The position numbers were made by a program, and so were the translations under genes. The notes below the pieces were generated by a model. It saw only the letters and a list, made by a program, of their open reading frames with translations. It searched no databases and had not been told where the DNA came from. 64,000 nt of DNA from Pseudoduganella violaceinigra DSM 15887 (GTDB taxonomy: Bacteria > Pseudomonadota > Gammaproteobacteria > Burkholderiales > Burkholderiaceae_D): positions 1 to 64,000 of the forward strand of contig NZ_AUDI01000020.1 in NCBI RefSeq assembly GCF_000425385.1, read 5' to 3'. The number at the start of each line of letters is the position of its first letter. Positions within the stretch are counted from its first letter, which is position 1. Shown here piece after piece: positions 41,483-52,407 of this stretch.

Positions 41483-43570
41483 TCAGACTTTCAGGAATTC
41501 CTCGCGCCCGCCCAGCCAGCGCTCCAGGTGGCCTTCCACCGTGGCCTGGTTGGCGGGCGTTGCTTCATGCAGCAGGGCGTGCGCGACATCGCGCGCCTGG
41601 TCGACCAGCCAGCCGTCCGTTTCCAGGTCGGCAAAGCGCAGCATGGCCTGGCCCGACTGGCGCGAACCGAGGAATTCGCCCGGGCCACGGATTTCCAGGT
41701 CGCGGCGCGCAATCTCAAAGCCGTCCGTGGTTTCGCGCATGGTCATCAGGCGCTGCTTGGCCACCGGGCCGAGCGGGCTTTGGTAGAGCAGCAGGCAGAC
41801 CGATGCCGCCGAGCCGCGGCCCACGCGGCCGCGCAATTGGTGCAGCTGCGACAGGCCGAAACGCTCGGCATGCTCGATCACCATCAGCGAAGAATTGGGC
41901 ACGTCGACGCCGACCTCGATCACCGTGGTGGCCACCAGGACGTGGATATCGCCGGAGATGAAGGCATCCATCACCTCCGCCTTCTCGGCGGGCTTCAGGC
42001 GGCCGTGCACCAGGCCGACCCGCAGGTCGGGCAGGGCGGCGGCCAGCGTTTCGTACGTTTCGGTGGCCGTCTGCAGCTGCAAGGCTTCCGACTCTTCGAT
42101 CAGCGGACAAACCCAGTAGGCCTGGCGGCCTTCCTGCGCAGCGGCATGCACGCGGGCGATCACCTCGTCGCGCCGGTTCTGGTCCACCACGGCGGTGACG
42201 ATGGGCGTGCGGCCGGGCGGCAGCTCGTCGATGACCGACACTTCCAGGTCGGCGTAATAGGTCATGGCCAAGGTGCGCGGGATCGGGGTGGCCGACATCA
42301 TCAGCTGGTGCGGCACATTGTCGCCATTGCCCTTGTTGCGCAAGGTCAGGCGCTGGCCGACACCGAAGCGGTGTTGCTCATCGACGATTACCAGCCCCAG
42401 TTTGGCGAACTGCACCGTGTCCTGGATGATGGCGTGGGTGCCGATCACAAGCTGTGCCTCGCCCGATTCGACGAGGGCATAGGCGGCCTCCTTCGCTTTC
42501 TTTTTCAGGCTGCCGGTCAGCCAGGCGACTTTAACGCCCAACGGTTCCAGCCAGGCGGCGATCTTGCGGAAATGCTGGTCGGCCAGGATTTCGGTTGGCG
42601 CCATCAGGGCGGCCTGGTAGCCGCTGTCGATCGCCTGCGCGGCCGCCAGCGCGGCCACGATGGTCTTGCCACTGCCCACATCGCCCTGCAGCAGGCGTTG
42701 CATCGGGTAGGGCTGTTTCAGGTCGTCGCGGATCTCCTTCAGCACGCGCTGCTGCGCCTTGGTCAGCTTGAACGGCAGCGAGGCTTCGAAGGCGGACGAT
42801 AGCGTTCCCGCCTTGCCCAGCACGGCGGCGCCCTTGGCGCGGCGGGCGCGCTGCGCCCGTTTCAGCGACAGCTGCTGCGCCAGCAGTTCGTCGAACTTCA
42901 CGCGCGTCCAGGCCGGGTGCGTGCGGTCGATCAGCGCATTCTCGTCGACCTGCGCCGGCGGGTAGTGCAGGGTGCGCACCGCTGTTTCCAGCGGATGCAG
43001 GCGCATCGTCTTGACCAGTTCCGGCGGCAGGGTGTCGGTCCAGTCCACGCGCTTCATCGCGTCCGCGATCGCACGCCGCAGCACGAGCTGGGACAAGCCT
43101 TCGCCGGAAGGGTAGACCGGGGTGAGCGACGTCGGCAGTGGGGCGCCTTCGTTGACGATCTTGTAGGCCGGGTGCACGATCTCGGCGCCGAAGAAACCAT
43201 GCCGGATTTCGCCGCGCGCCCGCACCCGGGTGCCCTCGGCCAGCTGCTTGACCTGGCTGCCGTAGAAATTCATGAAGCGCAGCTGGATATCGCCCGTCTC
43301 GTCGGCGATATGCACCAGCAGCTGGCGGCGCGGCTTGTAGGCGATCTCGTTGGACGTGACCACGCCTTCCACCTGGGACACTTCGCCGCCGCGCATGCAG
43401 GCTTCGCGGACGGTCAGGACTTCCGTCTCATCCTCGTAGCGCATGGGGAGGTGCAGCACCAGGTCCATGTCCGTGCGCAGGCCAAGCTTGGCGAGCTTGT
43501 TCTCGGCGGTGGCGGCCGGCTTTTTGGCGGCGGTAGGTTTCTTTTGCTTCGTTTCCGGCATGTTGGGCAT
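41483..43570 (-). CDS. recG: ATP-dependent DNA helicase RecG
   Basis: A 695-residue helicase that rescues stalled replication forks. Present are the N-terminal wedge (OB) domain (VSQVEGVVTSNEIAYKPRRQ), Walker A LLQGDVGSGKT, DEQHRFG, a MSATPIPRT motif, the QxxGRVGRG motif (LRGRVGRGS) and the C-terminal LEIRGPGEFLGSRQSG hook. Length is normal. The start at 43570 (MPNMPETK) or 43561 is uncertain, and a Lys/Ala-rich leader precedes the conserved part. The 3' end is 1 nt from the convergent redox protein gene. Confidence 0.96.
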   Translation of the reverse strand: MPNMPETKQKKPTAAKKPAATAENKLAKLGLRTDMDLVLHLPMRYEDETEVLTVREACMRGGEVSQVEGVVTSNEIAYKPRRQLLVHIADETGDIQLRFMNFYGSQVKQLAEGTRVRARGEIRHGFFGAEIVHPAYKIVNEGAPLPTSLTPVYPSGEGLSQLVLRRAIADAMKRVDWTDTLPPELVKTMRLHPLETAVRTLHYPPAQVDENALIDRTHPAWTRVKFDELLAQQLSLKRAQRARRAKGAAVLGKAGTLSSAFEASLPFKLTKAQQRVLKEIRDDLKQPYPMQRLLQGDVGSGKTIVAALAAAQAIDSGYQAALMAPTEILADQHFRKIAAWLEPLGVKVAWLTGSLKKKAKEAAYALVESGEAQLVIGTHAIIQDTVQFAKLGLVIVDEQHRFGVGQRLTLRNKGNGDNVPHQLMMSATPIPRTLAMTYYADLEVSVIDELPPGRTPIVTAVVDQNRRDEVIARVHAAAQEGRQAYWVCPLIEESEALQLQTATETYETLAAALPDLRVGLVHGRLKPAEKAEVMDAFISGDIHVLVATTVIEVGVDVPNSSLMVIEHAERFGLSQLHQLRGRVGRGSAASVCLLLYQSPLGPVAKQRLMTMRETTDGFEIARRDLEIRGPGEFLGSRQSGQAMLRFADLETDGWLVDQARDVAHALLHEATPANQATVEGHLERWLGGREEFLKV

Positions 43571-43607
43571 GGTATAAACACCAGGCTTGGATTCTAACTG
43601 AAAGACG

Positions 43608-44231
43608 ATGAGACCTGACCTGCGTTCCCTCTCCCTGGACGGCGCGATCGTGCTGGTCGGCGCGGCATTTTGCGCGTTTGCCGCGCTGGACCTCTACATC
43701 ACGCGCGGCGCCGGCAGCCCGTCGCTGGCGGCGAACAAGGCGGCGCGCACGGCGCTGCGCGCGCAGTTCTGGGGGCTGCCGCAACGGGACGCCGGCGGAC
43801 AGCAACTGCCCGCCGCCGACCGGTTGGCGTACTACCAGATGATGATCCTGCACGGCGGCCCGGTGGACGTTGCCGCGGCCGATGAGCTGCCAGTCCAGCA
43901 AACTTTCGCGCGCCGGGTGCAAACGCCGGAGTTCAGTGAACTACCGCGCGCGGCGCGCAAGCAGGTCCTCGATTGGGCCAGCGAAGACCTGCCCAATGAC
44001 GAGGGAAACCATGTCTACAGCATCCCAGCGCTGAAGATTCCCTCGCTAGAGGCGCGCGCCAGCCGGGGCGACTGTGGGGCGGCCCAGCGGCTGGCCTCGT
44101 ACAGCGTGTTCGGCTCCCTCGGCGCCTACGACAAGGAGCTCAAATGGATGCGCGTCGCCGCCCAATGCCCGGGCTCCCAGTTCAATGAATGGCTGGCCCG
44201 GCAACAGGCGGAGCAAGTCATGGGGCACTGA
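43608..44231 (+). CDS. Membrane-anchored protein of unknown function
   Basis: A 207-residue protein I do not recognise. It has one hydrophobic segment near residues 11-30 and otherwise looks soluble and periplasmic or cytoplasmic with charged helices. It has a single Cys pair (GDCGAA and AQCPGS) that could form a disulfide. It lies between recG (divergent, 37 nt) and queA (74 nt downstream, with its own possible promoter). Confidence 0.7.
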   Translation: MRPDLRSLSLDGAIVLVGAAFCAFAALDLYITRGAGSPSLAANKAARTALRAQFWGLPQRDAGGQQLPAADRLAYYQMMILHGGPVDVAAADELPVQQTFARRVQTPEFSELPRAARKQVLDWASEDLPNDEGNHVYSIPALKIPSLEARASRGDCGAAQRLASYSVFGSLGAYDKELKWMRVAAQCPGSQFNEWLARQQAEQVMGH

Positions 44232-44242
44232 TCGGGCAAGTT

Positions 44243-44273
44243 TTGCGTGATTTTTGGGCAAATGACGTAAAAT
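44243..44273 (+). promoter_or_regulatory. Possible promoter of queA
   Basis: TTGCGT (44243-44248) and TAAAAT (44268-44273) are separated by 19 bp, 32 nt before the queA ATG. The spacing is long, so support is weak. Confidence 0.3.
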
Positions 44274-44305
44274 AGAGGGTTGCCCAACAGTTTTACTAGC
44301 CTGTC

Positions 44306-46479
<2,174 letters not shown>

Positions 46480-46521
46480 ATCCCGGCTGTCCGCCTATAT
46501 ATAGGTGGGCAGCACCGGCGG

Positions 46522-46530
46522 TGCTAGAAT
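46522..46530 (+). promoter_or_regulatory. Extended -10 promoter candidate for yajC-secDF
   Basis: TGCTAGAAT at 46522-46530 is an extended -10 element (TGn plus TAGAAT) 53 nt before yajC. It follows a small palindrome cctatatatagg (46495-46506). The -35 region is poor. It would let yajC-secD-secF be transcribed without queA-tgt. Confidence 0.4.
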
Positions 46531-46582
46531 ACACCGCTTGATTTTTACTCAACTCGTTTTTAACTAGAACCCTGGAGTCACC

Positions 46583-46909
46583 GTGTTCATTTCCAACGCA
46601 TACGCACAGACCGCAGCCGACGCAGGCGCATTCGGCGGCCTGCCTAATATCGTTATCCTGGTCGGTATGCTCGCCGTCATGTATTTCGTGATGATTCGCC
46701 CGCAGCAAAAGCGCGCGAAAGAGCAGAAAACCATGATGGAAGCCCTGGCCAAGGGCGACGAAGTGGTGACCATTGGCGGCATCATGGGCAAAGTGACCAA
46801 GGTGAACGACCAGAACGTGGCCATCGAAGTATCCCAGGGCACCGAAGTATGGGTGCAAAAGCACGCCATCTCCTCCCAGCTGCCGAAAGGCACCCTGAAG
46901 AGCCTGTGA
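46583..46909 (+). CDS. yajC: Sec translocase accessory protein YajC
   Basis: A 108-residue single-pass membrane protein. An N-terminal hydrophobic helix (NIVILVGMLAVMYFVMIRPQ) is followed by QQKRAKEQK and a beta-rich cytoplasmic domain with GDEVVTIGGIMGKV. It is part of the SecDF-YajC complex that helps pull proteins through SecYEG. Length and motif are standard, and secD follows. Confidence 0.96.
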   Translation: MFISNAYAQTAADAGAFGGLPNIVILVGMLAVMYFVMIRPQQKRAKEQKTMMEALAKGDEVVTIGGIMGKVTKVNDQNVAIEVSQGTEVWVQKHAISSQLPKGTLKSL

Positions 46910-46958
46910 TAACCGGAGTGGGAGGCAAAGCGCCGCCCGCTCCTGAATGCTGAAGACT

Positions 46959-48818
46959 ATGAACCGTTATCCAATCTGGAAATACATCCTCATCGCCGTC
47001 GTGGTGCTGCTGGGCGCCCTGTACACCGCGCCCAACTACTTCGGCCAGACACCCGCACTGCAGATCACCAGCGCCAAGACGACCACGAAGGTCACGCGCG
47101 CGCTGGCGACCCAGGTGGACACGCTGCTGAAACAAGCGAACGTCAAGAACGACGGCGTCGCGCTGGACGGCGAAGGCATGCACACGTATGTGCGCGCCCG
47201 CTTTAGCGATACCGACGCCCAGTTCAAAGGCCGCCTGGCACTTGAAAAAGGCCTGAACCCGGACCCGAGCGATCCCGCCTATGTCGTCACCGTCAACCTG
47301 GTGTCGAATACCCCGGACTGGATGCGCGCGGTCGGCGCACTGCCGATGTACCTGGGCCTGGACTTGCGCGGCGGCGTGCACTTCCTGATGCAGGTCGACA
47401 CCCAGGCCGCGCTGAGCAAGCGTATCCAGGGTATCCAGGCTGCCATCAAATCCCAGCTGCGCGAGAAAGAAGTACGCCATGCCGGCGTTGATCGCGTAGG
47501 CGACTCCGTCGTCATCAAGTTCCGCGAAGACGCGCTGCGCCAAAAGGCCAAGGCCATCATCCAGGACCAGCAACCTGACCTGAACGTGGTTGACGTCACC
47601 GAAGGCGACGAATTGCGCCTGGTCGCGACCCTGAAACCGGCGGCCCTGAAAGCCACCATGGACAACGGCGTGCAGCAGAACATCGCCACCCTGGGCAAGC
47701 GCGTGAACGAACTGGGTGTGTCCGAACCTGTGATCCAGCAGCAAGGAGCCGACCGCATCGTGGTGCAGCTGCCAGGCGTGCAGGATGCCGCCCACGCCAA
47801 GGACATCATCGGCCGCACCGCCACGCTGGAAGTGCGCATGGTCGACGAAAGCGTCACCCCGGGCACCGAGCTGACCGCGGCCATCCCGTACAACTCCGAA
47901 CTGTTCACCTCCGGCAAGGGCGTGCCAGTCGTGCTGACCAAGGATGTGGTGCTGTCCGGCGACTACATTTCCAGCGCCACCGCCACCTTCGACCAGAACC
48001 AGCAGCCTGCCGTGAGCATTGACCTGAACGGCGACGGCGGCCACAAGATGCGCCAGGCCACCCGCGACCGCGTCGGCAAGAAGATGGCCATCGTGCTGTT
48101 CGAGAAAAAGAAGGCCGAAGTGCTGTCCGTGGCGACCATCCAGAGCGAACTGGGTAGCCGCTTCCAGATCACCGGCATGGGCAATGCGGAGAACTCCGCC
48201 GAACTGGCGCTGCTGCTGCGCGCCGGCGCCCTGTACGCCCCGATGGAAGTGATCGAGCAGCGCACCGTGGGTCCTGCCCTGGGCGCGGAAAACATCGCCA
48301 AGGGCTTCCACTCCACGATGTACGGCTTCGCCGCCATCGCTGTCTTCATGATTGTCTACTACATGATGTTCGGCGCCTTCAGCGTGCTGGCGCTGGCCGT
48401 CAACCTGCTGCTGCTGATCGCAGTGCTGTCGCGCCTGCAGGCCACGCTGACCCTGCCGGGTATCGCGGCAATTGCGCTGGCGCTGGGTATGGCGATCGAC
48501 GCCAACGTGCTGATTAACGAACGTATCCGGGAAGAGCTGCGCAACGGCGCCAACCCGCAGTCGGCGATTGCCGCCGGCTTCGAACACGCCTGGCACACCA
48601 TCCTGGACTCCAACGTGACCACCCTGATCGTGGGTATCGCGCTGCTGGTGTTCGGTTCCGGCGCGGTGCGCGGCTTCGCCGTGGTGCACAGCCTGGGTAT
48701 CCTGACCTCCATGTTCTCCGCAGTCTTCGTTTCGCGCGGCGTGGTGAACCTGTGGTACGGCCGTAAGAAGAAGCTGCAGTCGCTGTCGATCGGCACCGTC
48801 TGGAAACCAGCGAACTAA
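46959..48818 (+). CDS. secD: Protein translocase subunit SecD
   Basis: A ~619-residue membrane protein of the SecDF proton-driven motor. The first helix starts MNRYPIWKY, followed by a large periplasmic P1 domain (residues ~30-440) with the LGLDLRGGVHFLM strand and a distal cluster of five helices containing ALALGMAIDANVLINERIREE (the conserved D/R helix). The frame begins at ATG 46947; I prefer ATG 46959, which fits the family N-terminus. It precedes secF by 17 nt. Confidence 0.96.
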   Translation: MNRYPIWKYILIAVVVLLGALYTAPNYFGQTPALQITSAKTTTKVTRALATQVDTLLKQANVKNDGVALDGEGMHTYVRARFSDTDAQFKGRLALEKGLNPDPSDPAYVVTVNLVSNTPDWMRAVGALPMYLGLDLRGGVHFLMQVDTQAALSKRIQGIQAAIKSQLREKEVRHAGVDRVGDSVVIKFREDALRQKAKAIIQDQQPDLNVVDVTEGDELRLVATLKPAALKATMDNGVQQNIATLGKRVNELGVSEPVIQQQGADRIVVQLPGVQDAAHAKDIIGRTATLEVRMVDESVTPGTELTAAIPYNSELFTSGKGVPVVLTKDVVLSGDYISSATATFDQNQQPAVSIDLNGDGGHKMRQATRDRVGKKMAIVLFEKKKAEVLSVATIQSELGSRFQITGMGNAENSAELALLLRAGALYAPMEVIEQRTVGPALGAENIAKGFHSTMYGFAAIAVFMIVYYMMFGAFSVLALAVNLLLLIAVLSRLQATLTLPGIAAIALALGMAIDANVLINERIREELRNGANPQSAIAAGFEHAWHTILDSNVTTLIVGIALLVFGSGAVRGFAVVHSLGILTSMFSAVFVSRGVVNLWYGRKKKLQSLSIGTVWKPAN

Positions 48819-48835
48819 AGAACTGAGGAATAGAG

Positions 48836-49855
48836 ATGGAATTTTTCCGCATCCGTAAAGACATCCCGTTCATGCGCCACGCGTTGGTTTTCAACGTGAT
48901 TTCGGCGCTGACCTTCGTGGCAGCAGTATTCTTCCTGGTGACCAAGCAGCTGCATTTCTCGGTGGAGTTCACCGGCGGCACCGTAATGGAAGTGAAGTAC
49001 GCGCAGGCCGCCAACTTGGAAAAGGTGCGCGACACCCTGACCAGCCTGGGCTACCACCCTGAAGTGTCGAGCATCGACACCGCGCGCGACGCCCTGATCC
49101 GCCTGCCTAACGCGGCCGGCAGCACCGCTGCCGACACCGCCGCCAAAGTGTTCGCGGAGCTGTGCAAGGCCGAGCAAGGCAGCGTCAAGTCGCTCGACAA
49201 GGTGACCGACAAGGGCGCCCACGAGATGAAGAGCGCCTGTATCCACGCCGACGGTTCCGAAGGCGTATCGCTGCAGAAGGTTGAATTCGTCGGTCCGCAG
49301 GTCGGCGAAGAACTGGCGCAGAATGGCCTCAATGCCCTGATCATGGTGGTGCTGGGCGTGATGATCTACCTGGCTATCCGCTTCGAATGGAAATTCGCCG
49401 TGGCGGCGATCGTTGCGAACTTGCACGACGTGGTGATCATCCTGGGCTTCTTCGCCTTCTTCCAGTGGGAATTCTCGCTGACCGTGCTGGCGGCGGTACT
49501 GGCGGTGCTGGGTTACTCGGTCAACGAATCGGTGGTTATCTTCGACCGTATCCGCGAGAACTTCCGCAAGCAGCGCAAAATGAGCGTGCATGAAGTGATC
49601 GACAATGCGATCACCTCCACCATCTCGCGTACCATCATCACCCACGGCTGTACCCAGATGATGGTGCTGTCGATGCTGTTCCTGGGCGGCCCGACCCTGC
49701 ACTACTTCGCGATCGCGCTGACCATTGGTATCTGCTTCGGCATCTACTCCTCGGTCTTCGTTGCCGCCGCGGTCGCCATGTGGCTGGGTGTGAAGCGCGA
49801 AGACCTGATCAAGCCGATCAAGGAAAAGGACGAGACCGACGGCGCCGTCGTATAA
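48836..49855 (+). CDS. secF: Protein translocase subunit SecF
   Basis: A 339-residue partner of SecD. FSVEFTGGTVMEV, the helix VLGYSVNESVVIFDRIREN with the conserved Asp-Arg and TSTISRTIITH are typical. Six membrane helices are visible. It is followed by a clear terminator, ending the queA-tgt-yajC-secD-secF unit. Confidence 0.96.
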   Translation: MEFFRIRKDIPFMRHALVFNVISALTFVAAVFFLVTKQLHFSVEFTGGTVMEVKYAQAANLEKVRDTLTSLGYHPEVSSIDTARDALIRLPNAAGSTAADTAAKVFAELCKAEQGSVKSLDKVTDKGAHEMKSACIHADGSEGVSLQKVEFVGPQVGEELAQNGLNALIMVVLGVMIYLAIRFEWKFAVAAIVANLHDVVIILGFFAFFQWEFSLTVLAAVLAVLGYSVNESVVIFDRIRENFRKQRKMSVHEVIDNAITSTISRTIITHGCTQMMVLSMLFLGGPTLHYFAIALTIGICFGIYSSVFVAAAVAMWLGVKREDLIKPIKEKDETDGAVV

Positions 49856-49875
49856 GCGCTGTTCCGCTCCCAAGA

Positions 49876-49902
49876 AAAGCAGCCCGCGTGGCTGCTTTTT
49901 TT
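49876..49902 (+). terminator. Terminator after secF
   Basis: Stem agcagcc (49878-49884) / ggctgct (49890-49896) with loop cgcgt and a run of seven T. It lies 22 nt after the secF stop codon. Confidence 0.88.
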
Positions 49903-49917
49903 ATGCAATTCGTATGC

Positions 49918-50057
49918 AATTCGGGGTCAGGTCTGTCATTTGGACATCCGCGTCTATCCTTTGATTTTTCTCAATGCAGAAAATCTGCCGATTTTGCGTC
50001 TTGAGAAAACTCAAAGGATAGCGCTACCTGTCCAAATGACAGACCTGACCCCGAATT
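49918..50057. repeat. Palindromic MITE-like element, class A copy 2
   Basis: A 140-bp element with perfect 29-bp terminal inverted repeats (49918-49946 and 50029-50057), the same ends as the element at 34333. The inner part is also self-complementary: tatcctttgatttttctcaa (49955-49974) pairs with 50001-50020 at 19 of 20 positions. The whole element can fold into a single long hairpin. Its right end adjoins the TAA stop codon of gntK. Confidence 0.9.
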
Positions 50058-50557
50058 TATTCGAGGATTTGGGCTAGCAGTTGGGTGGTTTGTTGGCGGA
50101 TGTCCAGCCGCATGCCCGCTTCGTCGGCCTGCAGCGCTTGCAGGGTTTCAAGCTGGCTGTCGAGTAACGCCAGCGGCATGTAGTGTCCGGCGCGCTCTTG
50201 CATGCGCTGCGCGAGCAGTGCGCGTTCGCCGTCCAGGTGGATGAAACGCAAGGCCGGGTCGGCGGCCCGCAGTTGGTCGCGGTAGCGCCGCTTTAGCGCC
50301 GAGCATGACAGCACCATGCCTGCTTCCGCCGCTGCGGCTTGCCGGATCAGCTCGGCCAGGCGCGCCAGCCATCCTGCGCGGTCGGCGTCGGTCAGCGGCT
50401 GGCCCGCGCGCATCTTCGCGATGTTGGCTGCGGGATGGTAGTCGTCGCCTTCTTCGAAGCGCACGTCCAGGGCCTTGGCCAGGGCGATGCCGAGCGTGCT
50501 CTTGCCGCTGCCGCTCACGCCCATGACGACCCAGCGCTCGGCGCGTGGGGCGCTCAT
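50057..50557 (-). CDS. gntK: Gluconokinase
   Basis: A 166-residue kinase that phosphorylates gluconate to 6-phosphogluconate. Walker A GVSGSGKST is near residue 13, GDDYHPAANIAKM is the substrate loop, CSALKRRYRD and ERAGHYMP are characteristic. Size matches thermoresistant gluconokinases. Its start overlaps the gntR stop (4 bp), so it is translationally coupled. No gluconate permease or dehydratase is adjacent. Confidence 0.94.
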   Translation of the reverse strand: MSAPRAERWVVMGVSGSGKSTLGIALAKALDVRFEEGDDYHPAANIAKMRAGQPLTDADRAGWLARLAELIRQAAAAEAGMVLSCSALKRRYRDQLRAADPALRFIHLDGERALLAQRMQERAGHYMPLALLDSQLETLQALQADEAGMRLDIRQQTTQLLAQILE

Positions 50558-51597
50558 GCGCTTTCGCGTTCCACCAGGGTGAAGCCCAGGTCGATGCGCT
50601 GCGCCGGCACTTCGTTGCCGCGGATGCTGGCCAGCAGCAGGCTGGCGGCGTCAAAGCCGGTCTGGTACAGCGGTGTGCCGACCGTGGTGACCGATGGGGT
50701 GATCCAGGCCGATGCCGGCAAGTCGTTGAAGCCGCAGATGGCCAGTTGCTCGGGGACGTCGATGCCGCGCCGCTGGCATTGGAAGATGGCGCCGTGCGCC
50801 AGGTCGTCGTTGCAGCAGAAGATGGCGTCGAGGCCCGGGACGCTGTCCAGCATGCGGTTCAGCAGTTCGGCGCCCAGCGCGATATTCGATGGCTGCGGAC
50901 ACATCATTTCCAGCGCAGGGTCGGCCAGGCCGGCTTCCTGCATCGCCTTGCGGTAGCCATCGGCGCGCCGCAGCGTGCGTTCGTCCAGCTGGGCGGCCAT
51001 GTAGCCGATGCGCTTGCGGCCTTTCTCGACCAGGTAGCGCGTGATGGCGTAGCCGGCTTCCTCTTGCGAGAAGCCGACCGACATCACGTCCGGCTCGGGC
51101 GACAGGTCCATCATCGATACCACCGGCACGCGCGAGGTGGCCAGCATCTGCCGCACGCGTGGGCTGTGCGTCAATCCGGAGAGCAGGATACCATCCGGGT
51201 TCGATTGCATATAGGTCGATAGCAGCTTCTCTTCCTCGGCATCGGAGTAGCGCGTATTGCCGATCAGGATCTGGTAGTTGCAGGGGTCAAGCGCGTCCTG
51301 GATGCCGGCCAGCACCGCCGTGAAGACGGCATTGGCCAGCGAGGGCACCAGCACCACGATCACCTTCGATTGCGCCGACGCCAGGGCGCGCGCCGCGCGG
51401 TTGGGGACGTAGCCCAGGTCCTGCACGGCCTTGTCCACGCGCGCGCGCAGGACGGCCGAGACGAGCTCGGGCTGGTTGATGGCGCGCGAGGCCGTCATCG
51501 GCGCGACGCAGGCGCGTGCTGCGACATCGGACAGGGTGACTTTGCCGAGGGCGCGGCTCTTGCTTGATGAGGTCTTGCCAATTCGATTCGTGGTCAT
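50554..51597 (-). CDS. gntR: LacI-family transcriptional regulator, GntR-type
   Basis: A 347-residue repressor. The N-terminal helix-turn-helix VTLSDVAARACVAPMTASRA and hinge VPNRAARALAS are followed by a periplasmic-binding-type sensor domain (AIFCCNDDLAHGAIF). Placement directly before gntK makes gluconate or 6-phosphogluconate the likely inducer. It probably controls gntR-gntK itself. A Ser/Lys-rich 15-residue leader precedes the HTH. Confidence 0.9.
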   Translation of the reverse strand: MTTNRIGKTSSSKSRALGKVTLSDVAARACVAPMTASRAINQPELVSAVLRARVDKAVQDLGYVPNRAARALASAQSKVIVVLVPSLANAVFTAVLAGIQDALDPCNYQILIGNTRYSDAEEEKLLSTYMQSNPDGILLSGLTHSPRVRQMLATSRVPVVSMMDLSPEPDVMSVGFSQEEAGYAITRYLVEKGRKRIGYMAAQLDERTLRRADGYRKAMQEAGLADPALEMMCPQPSNIALGAELLNRMLDSVPGLDAIFCCNDDLAHGAIFQCQRRGIDVPEQLAICGFNDLPASAWITPSVTTVGTPLYQTGFDAASLLLASIRGNEVPAQRIDLGFTLVERESA

Positions 51598-51649
51598 GTG
51601 TAAATTATAACTATGTTAAGCTGCACGTCCTTATAAAAAGGGAGATTTA

Positions 51650-52342
51650 ATGAGCCGTACCGGCCGTCTGTTCCAGCTGATGGATGCCATGCGCGGCAGC
51701 CGCCGTCCCGTCACGGCGGCCGCTCTGGCGGCGCAGTTGGGGGTTTCCGAACGTACGATTTACCGCGACATGCAGACCCTGGCCGAACTCGGCGCGCCAG
51801 TGGAGGGCTCGGCCGGCCTCGGTTATCTGCTGCGCAGCGGTTTCTTCCTGCCGCCGCTGATGTTCGATGTCGATGAGCTGGAGGCGCTGGTGCTGGGGGC
51901 GCGCTGGGTGCGGCGCCAGGGCGATTCGGCGCTGGCGAGCGCCGCCGCCAATGCGCTGGCCAAGATCGCCACCGCCACGCCCAAGGATTTGCGCGACGAT
52001 ATGGCCGACACCAGCCTGTGGGTGCCGCTGGTGCGCGATACGCCGGAGCACGATGAATTCGTGCGGCCGGCACGCGAGGCGATCCGGCGCCAGCAAAAGA
52101 TGCGCATCCGCTACCGCGATGAGGGCGGGCGCTCGTCCGAGCGCACGGTGTGGCCGTTCGCACTGGCGTTCTTCGATGGCGGCCGCCTGCTCGCGGCGTG
52201 GTGCGAGGTGCGCAAGGCGAACCGCCATTTCCGCATCGACCGCATTGCGCAGGCGGAGGCGCTTGCGGAACGCTATCCAAAGCCGCGCCATGAACTGCTG
52301 AAAACCTGGCGCGAAGAAAACGCGATCAACGAAGACTCCTGA
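51650..52342 (+). CDS. YafY-type WYL-domain transcriptional regulator
   Basis: A 230-residue regulator with an HTH_11 domain (PVTAAALAAQLGVSERTIYR, residues ~17-36) and a C-terminal WYL domain (MRIRYRDEGGRSSERTVWP, RLLAAWCEVRKANRHFRIDR). Such proteins act as ligand- or nucleic-acid-responsive regulators. A 10-bp perfect palindrome spans its stop codon and precedes the GST gene, a good candidate for its own operator. Divergent from gntR with 52 nt between starts. Confidence 0.9.
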   Translation: MSRTGRLFQLMDAMRGSRRPVTAAALAAQLGVSERTIYRDMQTLAELGAPVEGSAGLGYLLRSGFFLPPLMFDVDELEALVLGARWVRRQGDSALASAAANALAKIATATPKDLRDDMADTSLWVPLVRDTPEHDEFVRPAREAIRRQQKMRIRYRDEGGRSSERTVWPFALAFFDGGRLLAAWCEVRKANRHFRIDRIAQAEALAERYPKPRHELLKTWREENAINEDS

Positions 52343-52358
52343 CAGAAACTGTCAGGAG
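52336..52358. promoter_or_regulatory. 10-bp palindrome between WYL regulator and GST
   Basis: ctcctgacag (52336-52345) and ctgtcaggag (52349-52358) form a perfect palindrome with a 3-nt centre. It contains the regulator's TGA stop codon (52340-52342) and lies 50 nt before the GST ATG. No T-run follows; an operator is more likely than a terminator. Confidence 0.55.
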
Positions 52359-52407
52359 ACCTTGGTTACCATGGCCGCATTCGATCAACCCACCAAGGAG
52401 TTTAACG

